The notes under the pieces are model-generated. The model had not been told where the DNA came from. It worked only from the letters and a program-made list of their open reading frames with translations, and made no database searches. The translations under genes and the position numbers were made by a program. Source: Gnetum montanum (taxonomy: Eukaryota > Streptophyta > Gnetopsida > Gnetales > Gnetaceae). Taken from it: a stretch of DNA of 33,486 nucleotides. The stretch covers positions 706,794 to 740,279 of the forward strand of contig MNCI01017890.1 of NCBI GenBank assembly GCA_015680685.1, in the 5' to 3' direction. Shown here in pieces: positions 21,491 to 32,951 of this stretch (position 1 is its first letter; each line of letters begins with the position of its first letter).

Positions 21491-22960
21491 TTGATAATCA
21501 CCAAGAGATATTAAGTGGATGTTAGAGGTCATATAGGTCATGCTTAGGAACATCAACTAGACACTTGTAGAAGCCTAAAAAGTAGCTGAAGATAATAAAT
21601 TTTAAAAATTTGTATGTTTTAAAGGATGTGATAATGTCGAAGTCATACTTATCCTAGTTGTTGAAGTATCAAAAAAATGGATACAACATTATTTCCTCTT
21701 AATGGATGTTGTTGAGATGTTGAAGGAGGATTCATCAAGAAGAATGTAGATGATGATATGATGATGTACCTCTAATAGAAGAAGAAAAGAAGAAGGATAA
21801 GAAAATAAAATTTAGGATATCACCTATACATCTATTATGAGGATGGTGCTATGTTACAAAAGTAGGGCATGACTAGATTCTACACACAAGATGATCAAAA
21901 TGATGTAATTAATGATTTTTCAATTATGTTCTACTTAAACTCTTAATACACCCTTACTAGAATAGATTAGAATTTAATCATCCTAACTAGTATATTGATG
22001 AGAGAAAATGACATAGATATAAATGGGAGTTAGAGGAGAAATTGAGAAGCATTTGAGAGAAGAGATAAAATATAGAGTTCCAAAATCAAGAAAATAATAT
22101 ATCAAAAAGGGAAATATGGGATATATCTTATACAACATGTTGAGGTGCTATGTCATAGAAGTGGATGAAGATTAGATCTTACACTAATGATATTAATAAT
22201 TAATAAACTTAATATATTATTTTTCTATCCCACTGAAACTCAACACATGTTTATATGAAGTAAAAATAATAGAATTGTAGCAGCAAAAAAATTTGATGCT
22301 AGAAATTGAATACATTTGCATAGAATAGTTTAAACTCAAGATCCATGAACCTCAAAAAGGATCTAAAATGCCTTAGATGGTCTTTTCAATCACCTAAGGA
22401 CTTAAGAGTTTGTTACTAGGTGAGAATGGGCAATAATAGGTGATAACATATAAATATTAAATCCAACGCTAGATCCAAGAACGAATTAAGAGGAAATACA
22501 AAAAATATGCTGAAAAATATGGCAAGACAACTATAAAATTGTATTAAGTTTAAATAGATATAGGATGAGAGAATACAGATTAGAAATCATTTGGGCTTTC
22601 AAAGTATAAAACTATGAACATTCCATAGATCTCTGTGAAATACTATTAAAGATCGAGCATGTAGGTGGATGAGGTATGTTCCATAGTCCTCCCAAACACA
22701 CATAGATTGCTTGATTTATAGGTTGCAAATAGGTTCTTGATGCTCTTAATGATTAGCATTGGGGAAATGTATTTAGGATTTTAGATCTCTACCCTACTCT
22801 AAAAGTCTCATGTTTGGAAGAGTTTTAATGATTCAAAAGTCCATAAAATTTGTGTCAATTATTTTTTTATAGGCCATAGTTTACTGTTTCTCCATTGATT
22901 TGCTTCTGGTAAGTTTCCTAGGCATTTTCATAGCATTTTTGACCATCCACACTGGCCAGA
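21491..22960. other. Old repeat-like DNA, unassigned
   Basis: No coding frame. About 22340-22420 resembles, in the same orientation, 30470-30545, the U5 end of the element 2 LTR (GGAT..AA..TGCCTT.GAT, AATCACC.AAG). This could be a remnant of element 2's 3' LTR, but the rest of an LTR is not recognisable. Confidence 0.3.
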
Positions 22961-23029
22961 ATTATAGTGTTTTTGGCATACACCTTGGGATTGACAAGTG
23001 CAATATTTTTAGCATTTTGTACTAGAATT

Positions 23030-23157
23030 AACATATTTTTTGGCAATATATTCTAGTCAAATCTAGCTATTCAAGTTTATATTACACTAACTTGATGTAA
23101 TTTACACTAGCTAGTGTCAACAACATATTTTTTGGCAATATATTACATCAAGCTAGT
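23030..23157. repeat. Direct and inverted repeat pair
   Basis: AACATATTTTTTGGCAATATA occurs at about 23030 and 23122. Between and after them lie inverted arms of ~15 bp with one mismatch (CTAACTTGATGTAA near 23087 and TTACATCAAGCTAG near 23143). Confidence 0.7.
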
Positions 23158-23419
23158 CAAATCTTGTATATTGAGATTGCATGGTAACTCACTGCTATAA
23201 TGATTCACACTTATGTGATGACTTTAGGTTCATCTTACAAACATAACTTAGAGGAAACAAGAAAAAAAGTCAAAGAAACATGGGATTACAAGAGATTACA
23301 TGAGATAACAAGAAAAAATTAGCCACCATGAGACATAATTAGCATAACTTAAGAACATTATATCTTGTTTTGCAAATGTTGTGCAAAGTTTAAAATGTGT
23401 TAAAAGTAAATAGAAGAGG

Positions 23420-23905
23420 TCGTACATTCTCAAAGATTAAGAGCAAACAAGTTAGCATTAGATTTAATAGAATTTGAAGTAGGAATGATTAAACTATGCA
23501 TGGATTGAGTCTAAGATGTCATTGTAAGATCATTCAAAGATCTTAATGTTATCTTATAAGGCCTTGGTGATGTTTCATGCACTTTAAGGTCCTAGTGAGG
23601 AACTTAATTTTAGGGTTTTCTCCTCATCATTATGGGTTGTAATGGGGACTTCCACTAGAGAATCCTCTATGATGTCTCCAGCCTCTAAATCTAGAATCTT
23701 GACTATATAATTAAGCCATTCTAGGGTATTGAGATTATGTGGTCAAAAAGGCTTATAGGCTTAAGATCTACACATTCAAGATCAATTAGTTGATTGACAT
23801 CATAAAATATCTAGTTAGGCTCAAAGGTAAGTAGAATTATTCCCATATGTCCATAAATTAATCTTACATGTAAAAAAAAGGCATATTAAATGGCATCTAC
23901 ATGAT
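23420..23905 (-). pseudogene. RT-proximal module of element 2
   Basis: Reads EWLNYIVKILDLEAGDIIED, nearly identical to element 1. The frame is broken just before it, at a TAG. The module starts after a TAG acceptor with ATGCCATTTAATATG. Beyond about 23530 only a faint echo of the FAWSYEDM region remains, with stops. Confidence 0.8.
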
Positions 23906-24059
23906 ATATTTGTCAAAAAAGGCTAAAATAAGGTAAAATAAGATAATAATTTATGTTATCTTTTATCTTGGTTGTTACATTGACAAAATAGGTAATTACC
24001 TAATAAAAAGGTAATAAAATCATGAAATACTAGTATTTTAATATCAAAACATCATGATA

Positions 24060-25180
24060 ATAGCATATGTGACCATTGTCAATATTTTTGAGGAAATTTG
24101 GTAGCATGTGGGAGGTGTGGTCTAGCTTTCTAGCATTTTTGAGAGTCTTAGTAGCTTGTGGATAGCATATCCCTATCTTACTAGTGTTTTTGATCATTTA
24201 AGCTATCAATTTCATTGGTGTAGCTTGTTGATCCTATCATTTTTGGGTGGAATCCTCCATTAGCATTTTTAAAGTGAATGACAACATATTTGACTCTAGT
24301 ACAAAGTGTTTAATCAATTTCATAGGGACTTTTACCACATTAGGATTTTTAAGGTAAATTTGAGATTTTCCACAATGTGTTTGGCCATACTTGGTTTTCT
24401 TAGGAATTTCTTAAAAAGACTTAATAGCACAGAGTAGGGGAAAGAGAAATTGTTAGCATTGCAAGCATCCAAGGCTAGTAGATAGAAAATTTTTAGCATT
24501 TCTAGGTTTTTCATGGCTACATGGATTAACATTTTTCACTTTTTACTATCTAGGAGAAGTGTTTTTATGATTTTCATGCTCAATCAATAGTGAATTAGGC
24601 TTTTCTTGGCCAATCAATAGCAAGCTAGGGTCTTTTCCATTCCTTAACAAATAGCATTTTTTCCTTTCAATGCCTAGACAAGTAGCATGTTTGGTAGTTT
24701 CCTTGTTTGTGATTCACATGTTGAATTTTTTATCATCCATGAAGCTAGTGTTTTTAGAGTCTTTTTCACTTAAATGTAGGATTTTGAAGTTTTTCCTTAC
24801 CAAATTTGGTAGCATTATTGCTATGCCCATACTTACAATCCTAGTGTTTTTGAATTTTCTACCAACAATGACAATTTTTTTTAATTCTCATCTTTGGAAA
24901 AATCATGAATTTGAGTTTGTTGACCCTTGAAATAATAACGTTGTTAATCTCCTACCTTGTAAATTAGTGTTTTTGATATTTTGAAGTTTTTTTGGACAAG
25001 GGAACATCATCGTGTGAGTTTTATAGTCCAAGAATCCTTAGCGTTTTGGCATTTTACTCCATGATTACTAGTGTTTTTGGATATTGGGTTGGGAAATCCC
25101 ACCATATTGGGTATTTTGGGTCTAAAATGCTAACATTTATTATTTTTCTTAGCTTACTAGTCCATATTTTTAGTCTTTGA
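24060..25180 (-). repeat. Degenerate array of TAGTGTTTTTGA / TAGCATTTTTGA words
   Basis: On the plus strand these words occur at about 24131, 24182, 24236, 24261, 24340, 24651, 24747, 24841, 24964 and 25069. Steps are ~26 bp multiples at first and ~95-125 bp later. It fills element 2's spacer, the position where element 1 has its cargo. Some open stretches here are composition artefacts. Confidence 0.5.
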
Positions 25181-25205
25181 GTCTTGAAGAAGCCATAATA
25201 TCCAC

Positions 25206-25300
25206 TAGTTCTAGGCCTTGGTAGGCTACTATGTTACCAGTTTTAGGCCTTGGTAGGTCATTGTGTCATTAGTTTTAGGCATTGGTAAGTCATTCTTATA
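25206..25300 (-). repeat. 32 bp tandem repeat, counterpart of block R1
   Basis: Three units; on the plus strand TT(C/T)TAGGC starts at 25209, 25241 and 25273. On the minus strand a unit reads CCTACCAAGGCCTAAAACTG, clearly related to R1-R3 of element 1, and it sits at the same place, after protease. Confidence 0.7.
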
Positions 25301-25429
25301 TTTTTAGCAAATGTAAGATAATTTTAAAAGAAAATACATGGAAAAAATAAATGTCAAACCATGATATAAGTCTACAATAGCTCACAAATAATTGTTGATG
25401 TAGAAAGAAGTTAGATGTTGATTGTGGAT

Positions 25430-28225
25430 TTATTTCTTGGTCATCGATAGATTAGGAATCCCCTTTTGCACAATCCTATGTTCACCATTCCTCTTGATTA
25501 GCATGGAAAGTGGCATTTATTCTTTTAGATCATCTAATGTCATAGAGTTGGCAATGTTAACATTATTATTATTGGTTCCATTCTGAGTGTTGAGTTCATT
25601 GTTGATGCCATGAGCTTCATCTTAAAACTTCAGTTCTGAATCTTGCTCAATGTCAATGTTGTTAACCAGGGTAAAACATGTTTTCTCCATGAATTAAAAT
25701 TTTTTCATCCTCATAGGATAAGTAATTTTCTTGATGTATGGGATATGAAACTACTTGTAGCTTTGCTAATCATGATCTTCCTAGAATCAAGTTAAACCAA
25801 GCATCTCTTCAACTACTAAGAAGTTGGTAGATATTGGGAATTGTTCCCTAGTTATAAAGTCCAACACAAGAAATTCTTGCAATGCTACCCTAGGTTCATT
25901 GAGATATTTTAATGATAAAGTAGAGTTCTCTTGGATGTTATTGACCATACTCAATTTCTCAACAATGGTAAATAAGATTATGTTGACTATTTCCTTATCA
26001 TCCACATGGACACAATGCATCTTATACTTGCCAACATGTATGGTAATAAAGAGAGGAGCACATAGCAATTCTCCATTTTATGGATCAGTCTTAACCTCAA
26101 TATCATAAAATTTAAGTGTGGTTTGATGTTTGTCTTTCCTAAGAGGAGGTTGCACAATGATAGAGTGAATAGATTCCTCATTAGTAGACATACCTTTGCT
26201 CATAGGAATAGAGGTCAATAGTTTAACCAGTGCTTCTCTATCGGTAGGAGATATCATGCCTAGATTATAAAGGTTTAATGATATGTGCTTTTTTTAGGGA
26301 ATGTTTGACTTGTTCCATAATAGTAAGAAAGTCTTTCTCATTGGCATGCATCTTTTTAGATTTGGTAGATTTAACCTCCTCCATCTTGCCTAAGATTTTT
26401 AGTTAATGTTTCAATGTGTGCTGCTTAAGCTCCTTGCTTGTATCTGGCTAGTGGTTCTCTCTTGCTTGACTAGTTAATGCATGTTGAGAAATGGTGTTCA
26501 TAGGTATGACTACTAGTAGTGTTGGCTTTGGTTTGCTAACTTACTTCCAAGCCTTTTGTTGTTGACTATCTTTAGTGGGCTTAGTTGGTGGCTTAATGAT
26601 AGGTTGTTTTCATTGTCATTATCATGAATTCTTGTTAGTTGGTGATAATAATGTTGAGGTGTTGGCCACAATAGGTGAGCATTGGTCATGGGTTGTTAAA
26701 TGTTTGCTTGCAAATGATGGAGGAACCTTAATAAAAAATGGTTTTAAAGCTATAGAGTGATTAATAATGCTTTGATTGAGTTGTGATGTGGTTACCATTG
26801 AAGATGGGACATGTATTTAAAAAAAGGATTCTTAGGGGTCAAAGGTGGTGGGGTTTGTATAACAAAAGATGTTCTAGGCTTTAGGTTTTGGGGCCAAGTA
26901 CTAGTTGATTGAACTTTGCTGAAAAATGGTTCTCTAGGAGGACTAGATTGATTGAATGCTGTAAATGAAGCTATGATATAAGGGTCCCTATTGGTGTTTT
27001 GAGGGTTGGATTCATTCAACACTAGCTCTTCATGATTGTTCATCTTCTGGAAATCATCCTTCAAGGCTAAGCAGAAATTAGTATCATAACTAGTTAGTTG
27101 ATGATAGTAATAAATATTGTCGTGCTTGAAGTACTTTAATAGGTAGGGATCATCTTTGGTTACTATTGTTGGATCTCTGGCAATCTCAAAAAGATGATCA
27201 TACCTCTTATGAGCATTCTTGGATATTTTCTTATGTTGGTTATGATTATTTTTAATCAATCGTTCAAGAAGCTTAGATGGCTTCATTGGTGGCTTTGTAT
27301 CCTTGGATCAATATTTATGCTTAAAGCTAGGTCTTGGTTGGTTAGAAGTACATGAGATAGATGGTTGAGATGGAGTAGAAGATGCATTGGGTTGTGATAT
27401 CTTTTACCCCTTTACTTGTTTTACATCCTTTGCTATAATGGCCATAGTTGCTTGTTTTGGCTTAGTTTTATCCCTATCCCTCCTTGTGTGTTGATTATTT
27501 TAGGACACATAGGCTAGATTGTTGCTAGCTTTAATGGCATCCTTAATTTTTTTAATTTGTGAAAAGGCTTGGCTTAACGATCAAGGGTCTAGGTAGTAGA
27601 TTTTTTAACTTAAGGAAGTCATTAACCATCCCTTTGAAAATGGCTAACAAACGGGGTTTAGAGATGGCCTTTGGAATCTCATTTAGTGTTGCATTACATA
27701 TTTGAATAGACTTTTGTACTAGTTCAAGAGACCCCTACCTTAATTTCATAAGTTGGTATAAAGTTGTATAAGGTTTTAAGTTGTATTTGAATCTATTAAC
27801 AAATTGGATAATCAAGTCATCAAGTGAAGAGATAGATCCCCTTGGCAACATCCTATACAAATCTAATTCCTTTTCCATCAAGGATGTTGGAAAAATCCAT
27901 AGCATCATGTGAGACCATGCTTGAAATAGAAGGCACTCAGAATGGAACATGATAAGATGTACATTAGGATATCCTTCATCATTTTATTTGATGATGTTTA
28001 GGATAGGCATGCCTATAGGTAATATTATTTGGGGAACTCCAAGGCTAATGAGATCATCTTGGTAAAAGTTCATGACCTTTATAGTTTTAGTTATGATAGT
28101 TTTGAGCTTATGTAGTTCTTTAGTAAGGTCTTTGATCATCTAGAAGGTTTGATCCAAGCCTTGTGGAGCTCCTCAAGGTTGCATTGATGGTTGAACATTT
28201 TGTTGCTATGTAATAGATAATGGTA
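25430..28225 (-). pseudogene. gag-protease of element 2
   Basis: Gag motif LYRMLPRGSISSLDDLI (within 27950-27735) aligns with element 1. A Lys/Asn-rich middle includes HKKISKNAHKRYDHLFEIA and a zinc-knuckle remnant YYYHQL..YDTNFC (27286-26792). Protease at about 26068-25690 has CVHVDDKE in place of VDDGG, so the active-site Gly-Gly is lost, and ILGRS.L in place of GRPWL. Many in-frame stops and some frameshifts are present. The N-terminal third of gag is missing at the Copia insertion (28226). Comparison with element 1 shows that stops such as the one after LMKLR replace Gln. Confidence 0.85.
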
Positions 28226-29336
28226 TGTGCGGATCATTGAACTTAGAAGGGGGATGAATAAGTTCCCCAAATAAAAAAATAAAAATCTTCAACACAAAGC
28301 ACACATAAGATTTAACATGGTTCTCTTACTTAGGTAGTTCACACTTACAGGGTAGTTCGCTAGCATACCTCTAGACTTTGTTTCTCTCAAAATGTGGTTT
28401 GAAGGATACCACATCCTATACAAGCTCTAAGATTCACTTTGGAGACATCATGAATCCATTCAACCCTGCAAGGTTTCAATAAGCTTATAATATGATTTCC
28501 AAGATCCTGCAACCTTTACAACTTGAGCTTTACTCCAGAGTGTTGTGGCACTACACCAACACTCAATCTCGCAAGATCCTACTAAGCTCAAGTAAGATGC
28601 CTTTCTACAAGAAGTGTATCAAGCTCACAAGGCAAAAAAAAAGGAACAATGATTACAAGAAATGAATGCAACTAAGTTTTTTGATCCTTGTACTTTGAGG
28701 TATAACTCAATTTGGCCAATTACAATAATAAAAGATAGTACAATGAGGAACAATAATGATTACACTGATTACTTGACAATGACACTTGATAGTACATAAT
28801 GCTTGCACATTTTCCAATGGAATGAAGGCTTCTTATAGCCAATATGTTTCCAAAATTACTTTGGAATTCATGTAATGACTATCTAATGGTTACTAGAGAT
28901 CTCTTCTTCAAGGTTGAGACATCTTTCTACATCAAACCTTCATTTTGAAAAGGTGTCTTTGTGGAGACATCTTTCTTACTAAAAAGATGTTTGGTATTTT
29001 TCAAAGATGTCTTTTTCTAAGCAACCTTCAATTTAGTCAAGAAATCTACTATTTCCTAGAGATGTCTTTACTAATTTTCCTTCACTTCAGCCTAGATGTC
29101 TACTATTTCTTGGAAATTTCAATCTTGAGATTTCATTGCACTTTGAAATCTTTGTTCCTTGTCCTAGCTCTTGAATTTTTGCATGATTCTTTAACTTTGC
29201 TTGTGAGTCCTTGAATCCTTTGATCTTTCTCCTAATTTGCTTAGTCCTTGTCCATAATCTTTTCCTATAAACACAACACCATGTAAACATCATTTGTTCT
29301 CCATTTTCCTTAATGTTTTGACATACCAAAATGTCA
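28226..29336 (-). mobile_element. 3' LTR of a Ty1/Copia-type element (SIRE-like)
   Basis: Bounded by TGACATTTTGG (29336) and CCGCACA (28226), the TG...CA form. A polypurine tract AAAAAGGGGAAG lies just outside the start (29353-29342), so the internal region was on the higher-coordinate side. The TATA-like TATAAG (28839-28834) and the terminal TTATTCATCCCCCTTC are common in plant Copia LTRs. The U3 part (28890-29110) carries repeated AGATGTCT/AGACATCT words. It cuts into gag of element 2. Confidence 0.6.
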
Positions 29337-30300
29337 ATAATCTTCCCCTTTTTGGTGATGTTCAAAACTTAACAAAATGCATTAGTAGACATGAAAATAT
29401 CCAAATATCCATACAACATTAAAATGGATAAAGCACATAAACTTGTCTCTAAAGAGATATCAAAAAGAGGAACATCATGTAGTATGCATGACCAATTTCA
29501 CAAAAACAACTCTCCTCCTTGCTGGATAGGAGTAGAAAGAATAGTGCACAAAAATGAAGACATATAAATTCCAATATTGCTCATGATATTAGTTTAAATA
29601 TACCCACTAGATCTCAATGGTGCTTAATCATAACCATACCATAGTCACAAATGATATCCATAATAGCACAATCTATATCCAAATATATTTCCAAGTACAT
29701 ACATACTCCTCATATAAAAGATATATCATTTTTCAAATAAAGAAATTTTTAAGATATCTATATTGATTGCAAGTATATTGGGGAAGTTTAAGGTATATTA
29801 TCTAATTATTTTCAAAAACTCCTTAAAAGGCCTTCATAATAGAAATATGAGTACTTATTACATTATTTTAGTTAATATTTATAAGAGAGGGCTTAATTAT
29901 TGAAAAAGATATAATTTCAACATACAAAAGATTAGAAAATAATTAGATCTCACAAGTAAGTTTATATAATATATAAAGATTAGGAGATTTCACCATGAAA
30001 TTTCATCTTTGAAGAGGATTTAATGAATGTCCTCTTTTATAACATTACCAAATGAATATGTTCATTCCTGCTTATTTCTAGTTGAGGGAGAATGGAGTGG
30101 AATGTCTTGTTACTTAAGTATCTTTTGGTGGAGGTCTCAAAAGACTCCCCTTCTCTTGTATGATAAATGATGATTAAGAACATACTCCCCCTACATATGT
30201 GTATATTTTTGTGCTCCATTTGAGTTCTTTGGGATCAACTTGTTCTTATCAAAGGTGATTAACAAGGCTCTTTTATCATCATAGTACTATTCCTACCAAG
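29337..30300 (-). mobile_element. 3' internal remnant of the Copia-type element
   Basis: AT-rich non-coding sequence ending in the polypurine tract at 29353-29342, with a second purine block AGGGGGAG near 30185. No pol motif remains. Where the Copia remnant ends and the element 2 leader begins (about 30300-30404) is not clear. Confidence 0.4.
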
Positions 30301-30404
30301 CAAAGATATGTTCAAGTATGAAGACTGGAGTCTCCTATTAGTAGTATTAATAGTACTTTCAGACATGTATCTTTAGAAGATTCAAGATTCATGCTTTTCA
30401 CCAA

Positions 30405-31515
30405 AAGTACTATTGTAACTAGAAAAATCAATAATTAAAAAATCTGAAGATTCGACACAACAACCTCAACCTTGAATCCATAGGGCATCCAAAAAATAGG
30501 ATTCAAGGTGCCTTGGATAATCTGATAGATCACCCAAGAGCTTATAGAATGCAAAATGTGTAATGTAGAAAAAGAAATGTAGATCTAAAAATGGAAAACA
30601 AATGTAAATTACGCATAAAAATGAAACTTTGAAGCTTTATTAAAAAATAAAGAATGGATTCTAGAAATGTCTACAAGAAATACCCATGAGAGAGAAAAAG
30701 GGGGTTCACTAGCATAGGTGTGTAGAGTTCATTGAAGACAATGTGATCCACTCCATGATCTAAGTGCTTAGCCACTCCTAATGTTATTGAACCTTATGTG
30801 CTACAAATTTAGATCTACAACTTTGGTCACTGTTTGGAGGGGGTGTGCGGGTGAGAAAAATGAGGAATTTGATTGCAAAAATGCTTCATGCTATGATTTG
30901 GAAATCCCAAAAGTGTAGTGTAGAGATCAAAAGTCCACAGGTCTCAAGGGGTGGGGGGGTGGGGTTGGGTGTACAAGAAATAAGGGAGGTAGATCTTCTA
31001 CATTGGACCTTCAATCTTCTATGCTGAAGTGCATGGTCAACATTGAGGTCATTGAAGTATTGAAATCTTAATCATGTTGCTTCCATGCGGGGCATGTAGT
31101 TTCTATATCTTAATCATGTAGATTTTACCCCCTTGCAAGTGTTTTTAGCGTAGAGAAGTCTACACATCCCATAAAACCCATCAAATTGCCATTTTTGGCA
31201 TCGCAAAAGGCATTTTTGACCTTCCCAAGCCCAAATATAGGTACTAGATGACCCTTTTCACTTGGAAAATGAGGCTTTAATCACTTATGAGGCATATTCG
31301 GTCCTAAAAGTATGAAATATGTGAGATTGCCCACCATGGATATCAATCTTCACATTTACAATGAAGTTTTTCCTTGGGTTTCATGGGGTGAAGGCTACAT
31401 GATGAAAAAATGGTTATAACATGTAAATATTTATGGTGTTTTAATGACCTCTCTTTGTTGGTGTTTGGAGAATTAACTTAAGAGGCACCGACAAAGAATA
31501 CGAAACACCATTGCA
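30405..31515 (-). repeat. 5' LTR of element 2
   Basis: Its start (31515-31430) matches 19598-19680 and its body and U5 match 3440-3770 and 4590-5050 after reverse complement. It carries AATAAA (plus-strand TTTATT at 30636-30641). The CTTTCC minisatellite is absent, so it is shorter than the element 1 LTR. Coordinates are approximate to ~15 bp. Confidence 0.7.
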
Positions 31516-31881
31516 GTTCCACCACCAACATTTCTTCTTTGCTCTTAATCTAGTCATGTTGAACCATGTCGAAGAGTGCTAATGATCATGAGATAAGGAT
31601 ATGATGGTGAGATGGCTATGAGATCATAGAAAAATGGTTGTGGAGGCTAACAATGCATCCCAAATGTTTACATCATGGCTATAGTGTGATATTGACATGT
31701 TTTGATGTATTGGTAACTCAACAAATGCATTTGAAGACCTAATCACTTCACTCTAAGATTTCCTTGGCGATTAGCCTTTGAGGTTTTATTGGCCATCTAA
31801 CTTCTTGGCAGTTTACTTTCCCACCTTTTTATGATGCGAAACCTTCATTGGGTTTCTTTTCCAAGGCTAGTTAGATCTACT
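31516..31881. other. Unassigned non-coding stretch
   Basis: No gene or repeat seen. It may be flank of element 2 or the tail of the internal region of the element whose LTR begins at 32090. Confidence 0.3.
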
Positions 31882-32010
31882 TTTTCCTTTGAGTGAGTTA
31901 TGTTACATTCAAAGGACTTGGTGGTTTTCCCATTGAATGAGATGTGTTACACTCAATGGACTTAATTATTTTCCCACTGAATGAGCTATGTTACATTCAA
32001 GTAGACTTGA
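31882..32010 (+). repeat. 43-44 bp tandem repeat, each unit palindromic
   Basis: Units start at 31882, 31925 and 31969. Unit 1 pairs CCTTTGA with TCAAAGG, unit 2 pairs CCATTGA with TCAATGG: both arms changed together. Unit 3 pairs less well. The loop is a conserved TGAG.TATGTTACA-like segment. Confidence 0.8.
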
Positions 32011-32157
32011 GGATGGAGCATGATGAAGAGATAGCGTATGACTATAGTGCATGAGTGGCAAAGATAGGTCAACATTATTTTCTAAGGTATGTGAAACACC
32101 GTGAAAATTACGGATCGGCCTCAGGCGAAGATTTGTAATCTGAGCAAGAACGCGCCT

Positions 32158-32403
32158 CGAATTTGTCTAAGGGCAAGTTTACGCTCTATCACGCACGACA
32201 GCGTGATGAGCGTAATAAGTTCAGAGATAGTTAAAGGCGAATTTGTTCAAAGGACAAGTTTACGCTCTATCCCGCACAGCAGCGTGATGAGCGTAATGAG
32301 TTCAGGGACAGTTAAAGGCGAATTTTGTCTAGGGACAAGTTTACGCTCCATTACGCACGGCAACGTGATGAGCGTAATAAGCTCCAAAACAGTTGAAGGC
32401 AAA
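32158..32403 (+). repeat. 81 bp tandem repeat, three units, each with a hairpin
   Basis: Hairpins at 32178-32215, 32259-32296 and 32340-32377, exact 81 bp steps. Each reads TTTACGCTC.AT..CGCAC, a short loop, then CGTGATGAGCGTAA. The spacer between them (GTTAAAGGCGAATTTTGTC) is also repeated. 81 is a multiple of three, which keeps a frame open by chance. Confidence 0.9.
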
Positions 32404-32520
32404 ATCCAGAGAGGCATGACGGGTTGGCACTTTTTCTTGCGGCGCATACATAAGTGGCCTTTACGCTCGTTATGCGGCGGTGCGTACCAGTGCGTGGGTC
32501 ATGATTCAAGTTGCACGCTC

Positions 32521-32702
32521 CTTACGCTCCACCACGCTCCGTTGCGTGATAAGCATAAGTTATGCATTATTTACGCTTTATCACGCACAGTTATGTGATG
32601 AACGTAAGTTGTACTTTGTTTACGCTTCACCACGCACGGTTGCGTAGTGAGCGTACGATTACATTTACGCTTTGCCACGCACAGCTGCGTGGTGAGCGTA
32701 AA
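32521..32702 (+). repeat. Four more ACGC-rich hairpins, closely packed
   Basis: Hairpins at 32521-32559, 32570-32607, 32619-32656 and 32664-32702, spaced 45-49 bp. A broken copy sits at 32460-32490. The last reads TTTACGCTTTGCCACGCA, CAGC, TGCGTGGTGAGCGTAA and pairs well. They lie 240-420 bp upstream of the TATA box. Confidence 0.9.
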
Positions 32703-32943
32703 ACGATCTTGAACTCATTGTTTCTACGTCAATGCACTCACACACGCAACACAAAGTGAATGAGCACAAACGCAGCTGAGACACACCTATCATGGGCCTG
32801 ATCTTTACACGCACAGCACACAATTACACGCACAGCACGCAAAAGAGTGTGTTGTGCATAGTCGCAGTCCGACTTAAAAGAATCGCGTCAACAGGATCCG
32901 CGACATTCGGGCCCACATCATCAGGGTTACGCGTGTCACGGCC

Positions 32944-32951
32944 TATAAATA
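32944..32951 (+). promoter_or_regulatory. TATA box of the young LTR
   Basis: TATAAATA in a GC-rich context (CGGCC before, CTCCGGC after), the best core promoter in the window. Transcription would start near 32975-32985. Confidence 0.65.

Larger units (their letters stand above)
23420..31515 (-). mobile_element. Element 2: minus-strand relative of element 1, interrupted and truncated
   Basis: In its own direction: 5' LTR (31515-30405), Copia insertion, gag-protease (28225-25430), a 32 bp repeat block (25300-25206), a short spacer, then the RT-proximal module (23905-23590) and a trace of RT (to about 23420). RT, RNase H and integrase are lost. Protein matches to element 1 are clear throughout, including the segment KILDLEAGDIIED. 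The spacer is about 1.5 kb versus ~8 kb in element 1, and holds no antisense gene. Confidence 0.75.

Noticed and set aside
22315-23400. Full 3' LTR of element 2
   Set aside because: Only ~80 bp resemble U5; no TATA, AATAAA or LTR start could be placed.
24670-25180. Small hydrophobic genes at 24670-24930 and 24992-25180
   Set aside because: They fall in the T-rich TAGTGTTTTTGA array, which yields Phe/Leu-rich frames by composition.
32101-32598. 165-codon open frame on the plus strand
   Set aside because: It runs through the 81 bp hairpin repeats; 81 is divisible by three, so the frame stays open by construction. It lies upstream of the TATA box.
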